Source: Erysipelotrichaceae bacterium UBA6182
GTDB lineage: Bacteria; Bacillota_I; Bacilli_A; Erysipelotrichales; Erysipelotrichaceae
Assembly (NCBI GenBank): GCA_002422065.1
Contig: DITO01000172.1
Coordinates: 6,648-13,359, forward strand
Length of the DNA stretch: 6,712 bases
Direction of reading: 5' to 3'
The position numbers were made by a program, and so were the translations under genes. The notes under the pieces were generated by a model. The model searched no databases. It had not been told where the DNA came from and saw nothing but the letters and a program-made list of their open reading frames with translations. Shown here piece after piece: positions 1-5,568 of this stretch (the first letter of the stretch is position 1; each line of letters starts with the position of its first letter).

Positions 1-974
1 TCTAAAGTACTTTGAGCATTGAGATCAACATATGAACTAATGTTTTGAAGGTTAGGATCAAAGCTTGGAGCATGTCCATAGGCAATGATTTCAGCAGTTT
101 GAATGTTCATAACAATTGAAACAGCCATAGAGGCATTATGTTCTCTCATGGTTTGTTCTAATGATAGTTCTAAGGTTTCTTGAATACCACGATCTAAGGT
201 CGTAATGACATTTGACCCATGGGTAGGTAGTGTTTCTTCATAAAGCATATCTTTATAAATAAACCCTGCAGAATCACTTTGATAGCGAACAGTGCCATTG
301 ATACCACTTAAAAATGGATTGAGGGTAAGTTCTAATCCTGTTTTCCCATCAATGAGGTTTGTTGTTAAGTCGTATTGAGCAATCCCAATAAGATGAGATG
401 CGAAAACACCTTGAGGATAATGACGAGATTGTATTCTCTCAAAGTGAAGACCTGGAAGGTTTAGTGCTTCAATAGCTTGTTTTTGGGATAGTGTTAAGTT
501 TCTTCCTGCAGCACCAAGTTCTGTTTGAAAAAGATTGCGATTAAGTAGCTCAAGAATACTTGCTTCACTTGTATTGATGATTTCTGATAATGCTTTAGCC
601 GTTGCTTCCTTATCAACAACATAAGCGGGTTGATTATTAAACCCAACACGTGTGTCTGAGAGGTAGGCAATGATTTTATAAGTCGTAACATCTTCAGCAA
701 TAATCATCCCACTACGATCAAGAATTTGACCTCGGTTAGCAGGAAGCATGCTTTCTTTGATATGAACTTGCTTGGCTAAATCAGCCATATTGGTGTTTGA
801 ATGCGTATGAATTCCCATAATGGTAAGCACAAAGACGTTAACACTAATAGCACTGATTGCAATAAAAAACACTAAAAACCATATAACCATTGATACATTG
901 GTCATATTAAGTTTAAAGCGTTTGAGTTTAGTCTTTTTTACCAATCGTGATGATGTTGGTGTGCGTTCTTTCAT
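1..974 (-). CDS. pbpB: Class B penicillin-binding protein (FtsI/PBP2x type), N-terminal part, cut by window edge
   Basis: This is the division transpeptidase that cross-links septal peptidoglycan outside the membrane. The frame is open from the ATG at 974 to the window edge, giving 324 complete codons. A basic N-terminus is followed by one membrane anchor (about residues 28-54). The dimerisation-domain motif ANRGQILDRSG is at 79-89, followed by AEDVTTYKIIAYLSD. YPQGVFASHLIG (186-197) and KTGLE (211-215) come next, then the start of the transpeptidase domain (GSNVITTLDRGIQ, about 253-265; AEIIAYGHAPSFDPN, 294-308). The catalytic SxxK and the later SxN and KTG boxes lie outside the window. By family spacing the SxxK should follow within a few residues of the edge. 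The start is supported by AAGGGA about 9 nt upstream. The first 47 nt overlap the 3' end of the FtsL-like gene. Its place after ftsL matches pbpB/pbp2X; the symbol is given by position. Confidence 0.95.
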   Translation of the reverse strand, partial: MKERTPTSSRLVKKTKLKRFKLNMTNVSMVIWFLVFFIAISAISVNVFVLTIMGIHTHSNTNMADLAKQVHIKESMLPANRGQILDRSGMIIAEDVTTYKIIAYLSDTRVGFNNQPAYVVDKEATAKALSEIINTSEASILELLNRNLFQTELGAAGRNLTLSQKQAIEALNLPGLHFERIQSRHYPQGVFASHLIGIAQYDLTTNLIDGKTGLELTLNPFLSGINGTVRYQSDSAGFIYKDMLYEETLPTHGSNVITTLDRGIQETLELSLEQTMREHNASMAVSIVMNIQTAEIIAYGHAPSFDPNLQNISSYVDLNAQSTL

Positions 975-1230
975 AACCACTTTCCCTTGCAATCGCAACA
1001 ATGCGTGAATAATGCGATAACTGTTGAATATCAATATTCAAAGCTTCATTTTCTTGTTGGAGCGATGTAATAGAGCGTTCATACTTTTGAATTTGAACTG
1101 TGTAGTATGTTTGTTGTACTTGAATAAAAATAGGTTTAATAATCAAAGCAGAAATTAGGCTCACAAGAAAGAATGTTGCTACAAACATGCGTCCTCGTTT
1201 AATTTTGCGTCTTACTTTTATTCTTTTCAT
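928..1230 (-). CDS. ftsL: FtsL/DivIC-type septum formation protein
   Basis: A 100-residue bitopic membrane protein with the standard FtsL/DivIC layout: a very basic N-terminus (residues 1-14, mostly K and R), one membrane segment (about 15-33), then an extracytoplasmic coiled coil (about 43-72, including ITSLQQENEALNIDIQQL). The C-terminal piece ARESGYER (81-88) resembles the end of DivIC/FtsB-like proteins as much as FtsL. I therefore assign ftsL mainly from its place between rsmH and the class B PBP. Such proteins form the FtsL-FtsB/DivIC-DivIB subcomplex that activates the septal synthase. The start codon at 1230 follows an AAAAGGGG ribosome binding site 6 nt away, and the gap from the rsmH stop is 12 nt. 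The last 47 nt are shared with the PBP gene in another frame. Confidence 0.88.
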   Translation of the reverse strand: MKRIKVRRKIKRGRMFVATFFLVSLISALIIKPIFIQVQQTYYTVQIQKYERSITSLQQENEALNIDIQQLSHYSRIVAIARESGYERTHTNIITIGKKD

Positions 1231-1242
1231 ATTATACCCCTT

Positions 1243-2166
1243 TTAGAGCTTCTGAATGGCTCTAAGTTTTGCGCTTTTAGAGCGTGGATTAGTTTCTAAT
1301 TCCATTTCATCAGCAATCACTGCTTTTGATGTCTTAAGTGAATAATCTAATGAGTAGTCAAGACTTGGTAATCGTTTATTTGTTTTAGGAGGCGTTGCTA
1401 ATGTTTTAAAGTGCTGTTTAACAAGACGATCCTCTAATGAATGAAATGTGAGTGTGACTAAAGTTCCTTGAGAACATAAACTTGAAGTGGCTTGAGTTAG
1501 AAACACTTCTAAGTGTTTTAGTTCTTGATTCACTTCAATTCGTATCGCTTGAAATGTTTGCTTAGCAGGATGCCCTACTTGTTTGAGTATCTTGTTAGGA
1601 AGTGATGCTTTAATAGTGTCAACTAACTGGAATGTAGTTTCAATCGGTTTTATCTCACGTGCTTTCATAATGCCTCTAACAATCATCTTGGCATGTTTCT
1701 CTTCACCATAGGTGTAAAGAATATGAAGTAACTGAGATGGTGTATACGTATTAACAACCTCATAGGCTGAAAGCTTTTGTGTTTGATTCATGCGCATATC
1801 AAGGTGTGCATCAAAGCGGTAAGAGAAGCCTCGCTCCCCTTCATCAAGTTGGACACTACTGACACCACAATCGACGAGTATTCCCGCAACACATTCAATG
1901 TTAAGATCATTTAGAATGTTTTTAAGATTTGAGTAATTGTCATGAACAATGATTAGATTAGGATACTGTGCTTGAAGCATTTGTGCGGCTTCTATGGCTG
2001 CTAAGTCTTGATCAATGACAATGAGTTGTCCTGTGGTTAATTGCTCAAGAATGGCCTTACTATGTCCACCTCGTCCAAAGGTTGCATCCACATAGGTTTT
2101 TGTAGGATGAATATCTAACATGTCAATGCATTGTTTCAGCATGACTGGGATGTGTTGTTCACTCAT
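1243..2166 (-). CDS. rsmH: 16S rRNA (cytosine1402-N4)-methyltransferase RsmH (MraW)
   Basis: This cytoplasmic enzyme uses S-adenosylmethionine to methylate N4 of C1402 in the ribosomal P site. The protein has 307 residues, the usual length. Visible motifs in order are HIPVM near the start (5-9), the SAM-binding loop VDATFGRGGHS (26-36), IDQD (51-54), VDCGVSSVQLDEGERGFSYR (98-117), LDMRM (122-126), FQAIRIEVNQEL (205-216), TFHSLEDRLVKQHF (240-253) and the terminal NPRSKSAKLRAI (293-304). Its ATG overlaps the mraZ stop as ATGA, and I see no good Shine-Dalgarno upstream (only CGGA at a long distance). Translation therefore probably depends on coupling to mraZ. Expression should follow the MraZ-controlled promoter. 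The C-terminus carries a short SLDYSLDYSL repeat in the protein; its codons differ, so it is not a recent DNA duplication. Confidence 0.98.
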   Translation of the reverse strand: MSEQHIPVMLKQCIDMLDIHPTKTYVDATFGRGGHSKAILEQLTTGQLIVIDQDLAAIEAAQMLQAQYPNLIIVHDNYSNLKNILNDLNIECVAGILVDCGVSSVQLDEGERGFSYRFDAHLDMRMNQTQKLSAYEVVNTYTPSQLLHILYTYGEEKHAKMIVRGIMKAREIKPIETTFQLVDTIKASLPNKILKQVGHPAKQTFQAIRIEVNQELKHLEVFLTQATSSLCSQGTLVTLTFHSLEDRLVKQHFKTLATPPKTNKRLPSLDYSLDYSLKTSKAVIADEMELETNPRSKSAKLRAIQKL

Positions 2167-2594
2167 AATAGGAAATCCGTTAATGATTCAGCAATGGATT
2201 CAAAGGATTCACTTGCAGTATTGTAGTAAGCATTCCAACGTTCTTCACTCCAAATCTCACAATGATCGACAACCCCAACAATGACACATGCTTTGGTGAG
2301 CGCTGCTTCTTGAATGAGTGAGCTTGGAAGTAAGACACGTCCTGCATTATCGACTTCGACCATAGCAGCTTTTGCGGTCATCATATGCATATACATTCGT
2401 GATTCTTTTTTAGTAGTAGGAAGTTGTCTAAGTTGAATTAAGATTGTTTCCCAAGCAGAGAGTGAATACACATTTAAACAGCCATCCAATCCACGATTGA
2501 TGACCATCTTATCACCCAACACTTCGCGAAACTTCGCAGGAATGATGAGGCGACCTTTATTATCAAGTTGATGTGCATATTCTCCCATGAACAT
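2163..2594 (-). CDS. mraZ: Transcriptional regulator MraZ
   Basis: This DNA-binding protein controls the division and cell wall cluster by binding repeats in its own promoter. From the MFMGEY start it has 143 residues, the typical family length. It has two SpoVT/AbrB-like halves, each with the DxxGR motif: DNKGRLIIPAKFR (11-23) and VDNAGRVLLPSSL (81-93). The frame stays open back to a TTG at 2660, but I reject that start. The 22 extra residues have no family match, and their codons cover the -10 element and the operator repeats. MFMGEY is the canonical N-terminus, and GGTGA sits 5 nt before this ATG. The stop overlaps the rsmH start as ATGA. Expected behaviour, from the family, is autorepression of mraZ-rsmH-ftsL-pbp. 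Confidence 0.97.
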   Translation of the reverse strand: MFMGEYAHQLDNKGRLIIPAKFREVLGDKMVINRGLDGCLNVYSLSAWETILIQLRQLPTTKKESRMYMHMMTAKAAMVEVDNAGRVLLPSSLIQEAALTKACVIVGVVDHCEIWSEERWNAYYNTASESFESIAESLTDFLL

Positions 2595-2599
2595 GAGAT

Positions 2600-2604
2600 T
2601 CACC
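2600..2604 (-). promoter_or_regulatory. mraZ ribosome binding site inside the last operator repeat
   Basis: GGTGA lies 5 nt upstream of the MFMGEY start codon and supports it over the TTG at 2660. The same bases are the end of the third AAAGTG operator repeat, so one stretch serves as both protein-binding DNA and translation signal. Confidence 0.65.
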
Positions 2605-2639
2605 ACTTTGTGACACTTTGTCCCACTTTCTACCACCAT
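2600..2639 (-). promoter_or_regulatory. MraZ operator: three AAAGTG boxes with 10-bp period plus a degenerate fourth
   Basis: Read on the minus strand, AAAGTGGGAC (2629-2620), AAAGTGTCAC (2619-2610) and AAAGTGGTGA (2609-2600) follow one another without gaps, each starting with AAAGTG[G/T]. A further unit, ATGGTGGTAG (2639-2630), keeps the same 10-bp phase and the GTGG core, matching the first full box at 6 of 10 positions. MraZ is known to bind closely spaced direct repeats upstream of its own gene (TGGG-type boxes in E. coli, AAAGTG-type boxes in mycoplasmas). The array runs from the -10 element through the likely transcription start to the Shine-Dalgarno. Binding would therefore block promoter access or early elongation. 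The match to the known box form is strong; the repression mechanism is inferred. Confidence 0.9.
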
Positions 2640-2666
2640 TTTAGCAATATTGCATCTCAATGTCCA
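2638..2666 (-). promoter_or_regulatory. Promoter of the dcw cluster (Pmra)
   Basis: The minus strand shows a -35 hexamer TGGACA (2666-2661, 5 of 6 consensus), a 17-bp spacer and a -10 hexamer TAAAAT (2643-2638, 5 of 6) with the extended TGC directly before it. Transcription should start near 2631, giving a short leader made almost entirely of MraZ boxes. The terminator just upstream isolates this unit from the esterase gene, so the cluster needs its own promoter here. Confidence 0.8.
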
Positions 2667-2709
2667 CAGTTTTATAGTTTACAAAAGCATTTCACATACT
2701 TTTAAAGAC

Positions 2710-2743
2710 AAAAAAAGTCCATGAGACTGATTCTCATGGACTT
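2710..2743 (-). terminator. Rho-independent terminator after the esterase gene
   Basis: On the minus strand a perfect 12-bp stem (AAGTCCATGAGA with TCTCATGGACTT), loop ATCAG, runs into seven consecutive T. It starts 8 nt after the esterase stop and ends about 44 nt before the -35 box of the mraZ promoter. The plus strand has no T tract on its side, so it works in the minus direction only. Confidence 0.93.
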
Positions 2744-2751
2744 AGGGGGAT

Positions 2752-3519
2752 TTATTGTTTTAATAATTGATGAAGAATTGCTCCAATACGCTCTTTCCAA
2801 GCAAGTTCATTGTGAAGACCATCCTCTACTCTAACAAAGGTCAATGATCCTAATGACTTATTGAGTAATACTTGAGCTACGGCGACATTACTATTAATGT
2901 AGGTTTCACTTTCTTTTTGAATACCACTCTCTTTGGTTCCCACATCAAGATAGACATGTTGATTAAATGAGAACTGAGCGTTGTTAACATATTCAAGAAA
3001 TTCGTCTTTCGCAAACCAGAAGGCATTGGAAAGTCCTGCAATCTTTGTAAAGATTTGCGGATATTCAATCATTGCTGTTAGTGAGATGACACCTCCCATA
3101 CTTGATCCTACCATCATCCATGTAGGTAAAGTACTTGCAAAAGATTGAGCAAAAGGTAGAATCACCTCAACAACTTCCTTAAGGTATAAATCAGCTTTCC
3201 CTCCCACTGCGCGTGTAATCCAATCAGTTTGGCCTACAACACTTGTATCCACAAACTTTGAATACTCATCAAGTCGTACCATACCATCTGCACATGAGAC
3301 ACTTACTACTAGGATTTGGTGAAGATTAAAGTCAATGGCTTCTCCTACACCCCAGCTTTGATTAAAGGATGCTTGATCATCATTCCATACGTTTTGACCA
3401 TCATTAAAGAAGATTCCTTTAAGAGGTCCATCAATGCGTGTTGGGACTGCCACATGCACTAGTAAATTACGCTTTAGTGCCTTTGACGTCAATACTTTTT
3501 CAAAGAGTTGATGGTTCAT
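2752..3519 (-). CDS. Alpha/beta-hydrolase of the putative esterase (esterase D / enterochelin esterase-like) family
   Basis: A 255-residue protein with no signal peptide or membrane segment, so probably cytoplasmic. Motifs in order are FFNDGQNVW (37-45, the DGQ strand-loop typical of Fes/esterase D-like proteins), the nucleophile elbow GSSMGG (138-143, Ser140), YLDVG (190-194, Asp192 as likely acid) and DGLHNELAW (233-241, His236 as likely base). A full catalytic triad thus appears present. Family members hydrolyse carboxyl esters, including siderophore and acyl esters; the substrate cannot be read from the sequence. The start overlaps the stop of the upstream TPR-like gene as ATGA, so the two are co-translated. 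A GGCGGAG stretch lies about 11 nt before the ATG, slightly far for a ribosome binding site. A strong terminator follows, so this is the last gene of its unit. Confidence 0.85.
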   Translation of the reverse strand: MNHQLFEKVLTSKALKRNLLVHVAVPTRIDGPLKGIFFNDGQNVWNDDQASFNQSWGVGEAIDFNLHQILVVSVSCADGMVRLDEYSKFVDTSVVGQTDWITRAVGGKADLYLKEVVEVILPFAQSFASTLPTWMMVGSSMGGVISLTAMIEYPQIFTKIAGLSNAFWFAKDEFLEYVNNAQFSFNQHVYLDVGTKESGIQKESETYINSNVAVAQVLLNKSLGSLTFVRVEDGLHNELAWKERIGAILHQLLKQ

Positions 3520-4103
3520 GATTCTATTTTCTCCGCCTTTAATTTATCCCCAACTTGTTTATAAATATCAGGGTATTGTTTCTTAAGGGTAGACCATACC
3601 ATCATGGCCTCATCACTCATCTTCTTCTTCTGAACTCTATATAGGAGTGTAGCCTCTAAGACATAATCAAATGCTTCTTGAGGTTGGTCAAGTGATAAAT
3701 AAAGTGTTGCGAGTGCAGTTCGATAGTGAGGTTGTTCAATGATATGTTCTTTATTTTCGCTTTGTTTTAAAAGAGTCACAATGTCCTCTTGAGCTCCAAT
3801 ATTAATCGCGACTTGCACAAGACGAGGTACTGCAATCATCAATTGGTTTATATCCTGTTGTTCAAGAGCTAACTGGGTTGCACTTAAAAACATGTCATAA
3901 GCCTTCTTAGGTTGCCCTATCGTTGCATAATGACGACCTTGATCAATCATATCAATTAGACTTGCCGATTCTTTAAGCATTTGTTCATGAAACAAAGCAT
4001 CTAAGGCTACCGCAATCTTTAAAGGTTGCTTCGCACCAAGATCAGAATACCAATCTTGTTTGATTTTTATGTACGTTTTTCCACGATAAATAATTTTGTC
4101 CAT
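3516..4103 (-). CDS. Small TPR-like helical repeat protein, function unknown
   Basis: A 195-residue soluble protein that I cannot assign to a named family. The N-terminus (residues 1-45) is a short beta-like segment (IIYRGKTYIKIKQDWYSD) followed by a helix. Residues about 46-162 look like paired helices of the TPR type. The clearest units are YATIGQPKKAYDMFLSATQLA (about 59-79) and ALATLYLSLDQPQEAFDYVLEA (about 130-151), each with the small residue/Tyr/Ala pattern of TPRs. A weaker unit lies between them, and the C-terminus is lysine-rich. Such repeats normally mediate protein-protein contact. The start has AGGA 6 nt upstream. It is the first gene after the promoter at 4207-4233 and overlaps the esterase by ATGA. 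That suggests a joint role, perhaps as a partner or scaffold for the hydrolase, but this is inference. Confidence 0.8.
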   Translation of the reverse strand: MDKIIYRGKTYIKIKQDWYSDLGAKQPLKIAVALDALFHEQMLKESASLIDMIDQGRHYATIGQPKKAYDMFLSATQLALEQQDINQLMIAVPRLVQVAINIGAQEDIVTLLKQSENKEHIIEQPHYRTALATLYLSLDQPQEAFDYVLEATLLYRVQKKKMSDEAMMVWSTLKKQYPDIYKQVGDKLKAEKIES

Positions 4104-4137
4104 TTTCCATCCTACTTTTGGTGTTGTTGTTGATAAT

Positions 4138-4186
4138 AAAAAAAGTCCACTGAACTATATTCATATAATGAAAAACAACTTTTTTA
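4138..4186 (-). terminator. Terminator-like, possibly attenuating, structure in the TPR-esterase leader
   Basis: On the minus strand GGACTTTTTTT ends a possible hairpin. It can pair with AGTTC just upstream (5 bp including one T-G pair, loop AGT) or with AAAAAAGTT further upstream (about 9 bp, loop near 28 nt); the two pairings exclude each other. The element lies between the likely transcription start (about 4200) and the TPR gene start. TGGACTTTTTTT is identical to the 3' arm and T tract of the strong terminator at 2710-2743. Both stems are weak, so it may only be an A/T-rich leader. Confidence 0.3.
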
Positions 4187-4206
4187 AACATCTAATATGT
4201 AACCCT

Positions 4207-4233
4207 ATTATACCACAAAAAAATAAATGTCAA
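4207..4233 (-). promoter_or_regulatory. Promoter of the TPR-esterase unit
   Basis: The minus strand carries a perfect -35 TTGACA (4233-4228) and a perfect -10 TATAAT (4212-4207) with an extended TGG before it. The spacer is 15 bp, shorter than the 17-bp optimum; the extended -10 may compensate. Transcription should start near 4200, leaving a leader of roughly 95 nt before the TPR gene. The -35 box sits 9 bp past the RpiR stop codon. Confidence 0.8.
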
Positions 4234-4242
4234 GCGCTTACA
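4228..4242 (-). promoter_or_regulatory. cre-like palindrome overlapping the -35 box
   Basis: TGTAAGCGCTTGACA on the minus strand contains the perfect 8-bp palindrome AAGCGCTT, flanked by TGT and ACA arms offset by one extra G. It resembles the CcpA catabolite-response element (TGWAARCGYTWWCA) in 11 of 14 positions but misses part of one arm. Because it covers the TTGACA hexamer, a bound repressor would block the promoter. It could equally be a site for another regulator, including the adjacent RpiR-type protein, or chance. Confidence 0.35.
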
Positions 4243-5064
4243 CTAGGAATCATGGTGTTTATGTTGAGCTAAAGCTGAAATCGCATGACGTCGTTGATTT
4301 AATGTCTTAACCTGCTCTGCTTTCTCATGATGATGTTTATGAAAATAATCAATCCATTGAGAGCAAATATAGGTACAACCATGAAAATAATCAAGACTAA
4401 TGAAGTCTAAACGTGGGATAGGCATCAAAGGCATGACATGGTGAGCATAGCCTTTAAGGGATGAATCAACTAAAGGAGTAATTAGAATGCACGTTGCTAG
4501 TGCATGTTTACTACAGAGCATCGCTTCTAGCATCCAAGGTGATTCTTTAAGTTGTATAAATAGAACCACATCACTTGATTTTAGATTTAAAAGTGACGTT
4601 AAACTTCCTTGTGGAGTTAAGCGTTGAACTGGAATCAAATAAGCACTAAACACGGTTTCAAACAAAGAACCTAGCAAATCACTTTGCTCGTCAATCACAA
4701 GGTTTAATGACGTTGCATTCGCAAGTGCTTCTAATCCTTTTTGAAACGATGGATTTTGAGAATGGGCATCCAGGTAATCAAACACTTCTTTCATACGTTG
4801 GGTTGATTTAGTAAGTGATCCAATCTCTTGGGTTGTAGGTTGTTCGTACTTAAATGTGATGTAGTCACTTAGAAATTCTCTAAAAGATGAATAACCTAGT
4901 TTTTGTGCAAATCGTACAATGGTTGATTGGGAGACTTCACAAGACTTTGCAAGTGATGTGGATGTCATATCTGGATCAAAAGGCATTGTTAAAATAATAT
5001 GAGCGATATGTTCGTCCACATTAGAAAAAAATGGTCTTTTCGCAATCAATCGACTTTGTAACAT
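4243..5064 (-). CDS. RpiR-family transcriptional regulator with degenerate SIS domain and His-rich C-terminus
   Basis: A 273-residue regulator. The N-terminal helix-turn-helix of the RpiR type is clear: TSTSLAKSCEVSQSTIVRFA (34-53), then QKLGYSSFREF (54-64), the family's usual recognition region. The rest has the size and strand/helix rhythm of a SIS sugar-phosphate domain (about 115-225). It retains a TPLVDSSLKGYAHHV segment (196-210) like the SIS end, but the Ser/Thr-rich phosphosugar loop is replaced by FIQLKESPWMLEAM (169-182). Normal sugar-phosphate sensing is therefore doubtful. The C-terminus is histidine-rich: YFHKHHHEK (240-248) and HKHHDS (268-273), with Cys230 and Cys234 just before. 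GTAGGG upstream of the ATG serves as ribosome binding site and overlaps the stop of the preceding gene (8-nt gap), implying coupling. The target is unknown; candidates are its own operon and the promoter just downstream. Confidence 0.85.
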   Translation of the reverse strand: MLQSRLIAKRPFFSNVDEHIAHIILTMPFDPDMTSTSLAKSCEVSQSTIVRFAQKLGYSSFREFLSDYITFKYEQPTTQEIGSLTKSTQRMKEVFDYLDAHSQNPSFQKGLEALANATSLNLVIDEQSDLLGSLFETVFSAYLIPVQRLTPQGSLTSLLNLKSSDVVLFIQLKESPWMLEAMLCSKHALATCILITPLVDSSLKGYAHHVMPLMPIPRLDFISLDYFHGCTYICSQWIDYFHKHHHEKAEQVKTLNQRRHAISALAQHKHHDS

Positions 5065-5072
5065 TCTCTACC

Positions 5073-5537
5073 CTACTTTTTAGCTTTTAGTGTATTTAAG
5101 ACTTCAACTGCATTTTTATCCATCATTAGTGATGTTTGGTTAAGTAAAAGCACTTTAAACTGTTTTCCTTTTTTAACAGGTGTTAAGGATTGAATGGATT
5201 TAAAACGTGTGTATACTCCATCCACTGAAAATCCTTTTTCAAAAAAGAGAACCTGGCGATGAGTCATTGCGGCTAATATGTTACCTGCAAATGCAGAAAT
5301 TAATGCGACTGAAATCCCAATGTTTGTTAAGTCCGAAACATTAACAACCCCCAAAGCAATCGCTATCCCTGCCATAATCGCATTAAACAATACTGCATTC
5401 TTACTTGAATCTACCTTTTTAATAAACTTATATTGCTCTTTAAGTGAATTATTTAAACGATCATATTTAAGTCTCTCATAAATATTAAACCCAACAAATG
5501 CAGCCCCTGCTGTTATCCCTATTAGTAAACCGATCAT
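5073..5537 (-). CDS. Small membrane protein with cytoplasmic C-terminal domain, function unknown
   Basis: A 154-residue protein I do not recognise. Residues 1-17 form a hydrophobic glycine-rich segment that is probably a membrane helix rather than a cleaved signal, since no cleavage site is evident. A charged stretch (20-46, rich in K, R and E) follows, then two further helices (about 48-65 and 72-91). A soluble beta-rich end follows from about 95 (VLFFEKGFSVDGVYTRFKSI and on to LKAKK), which by eye resembles the small PH-like C-terminal domains of bacterial membrane proteins; that is only a guess. The ATG has AGAGGA 6 nt upstream. It sits 31 nt after the second chromate transporter gene and 8 nt before the RpiR-type gene, so it is very likely co-transcribed with both. 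Confidence 0.8.
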   Translation of the reverse strand: MIGLLIGITAGAAFVGFNIYERLKYDRLNNSLKEQYKFIKKVDSSKNAVLFNAIMAGIAIALGVVNVSDLTNIGISVALISAFAGNILAAMTHRQVLFFEKGFSVDGVYTRFKSIQSLTPVKKGKQFKVLLLNQTSLMMDKNAVEVLNTLKAKK

Positions 5538-5568
5538 ACGTGTTCCTCTTTCTACGTCATTTATATAT

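Noticed and set aside
494..700. 68-residue minus-strand open frame
   Set aside because: It lies in another frame wholly inside the class B PBP coding region, which has clear family motifs through this stretch.
820..1008. 62-residue plus-strand open frame
   Set aside because: Antisense to the FtsL-like and PBP genes; no recognisable domain or ribosome binding site.
1231..1236. TATAAT directly before the ftsL start codon, as a possible -10 box
   Set aside because: No acceptable -35 hexamer at the right distance and no extended TG; it is the A/T-rich spacer between ribosome binding site and ATG.
1341..1372. SLDYSLDYSL repeat in RsmH as a DNA tandem repeat
   Set aside because: The two protein units use different codons, so there is no repeat at DNA level worth annotating.
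2877..3068. 63-residue minus-strand open frame
   Set aside because: Out of frame inside the esterase gene, which holds the catalytic motifs.
5278..5481. 67-residue plus-strand open frame
   Set aside because: Antisense to the small membrane protein gene; its composition mirrors the complementary strand.
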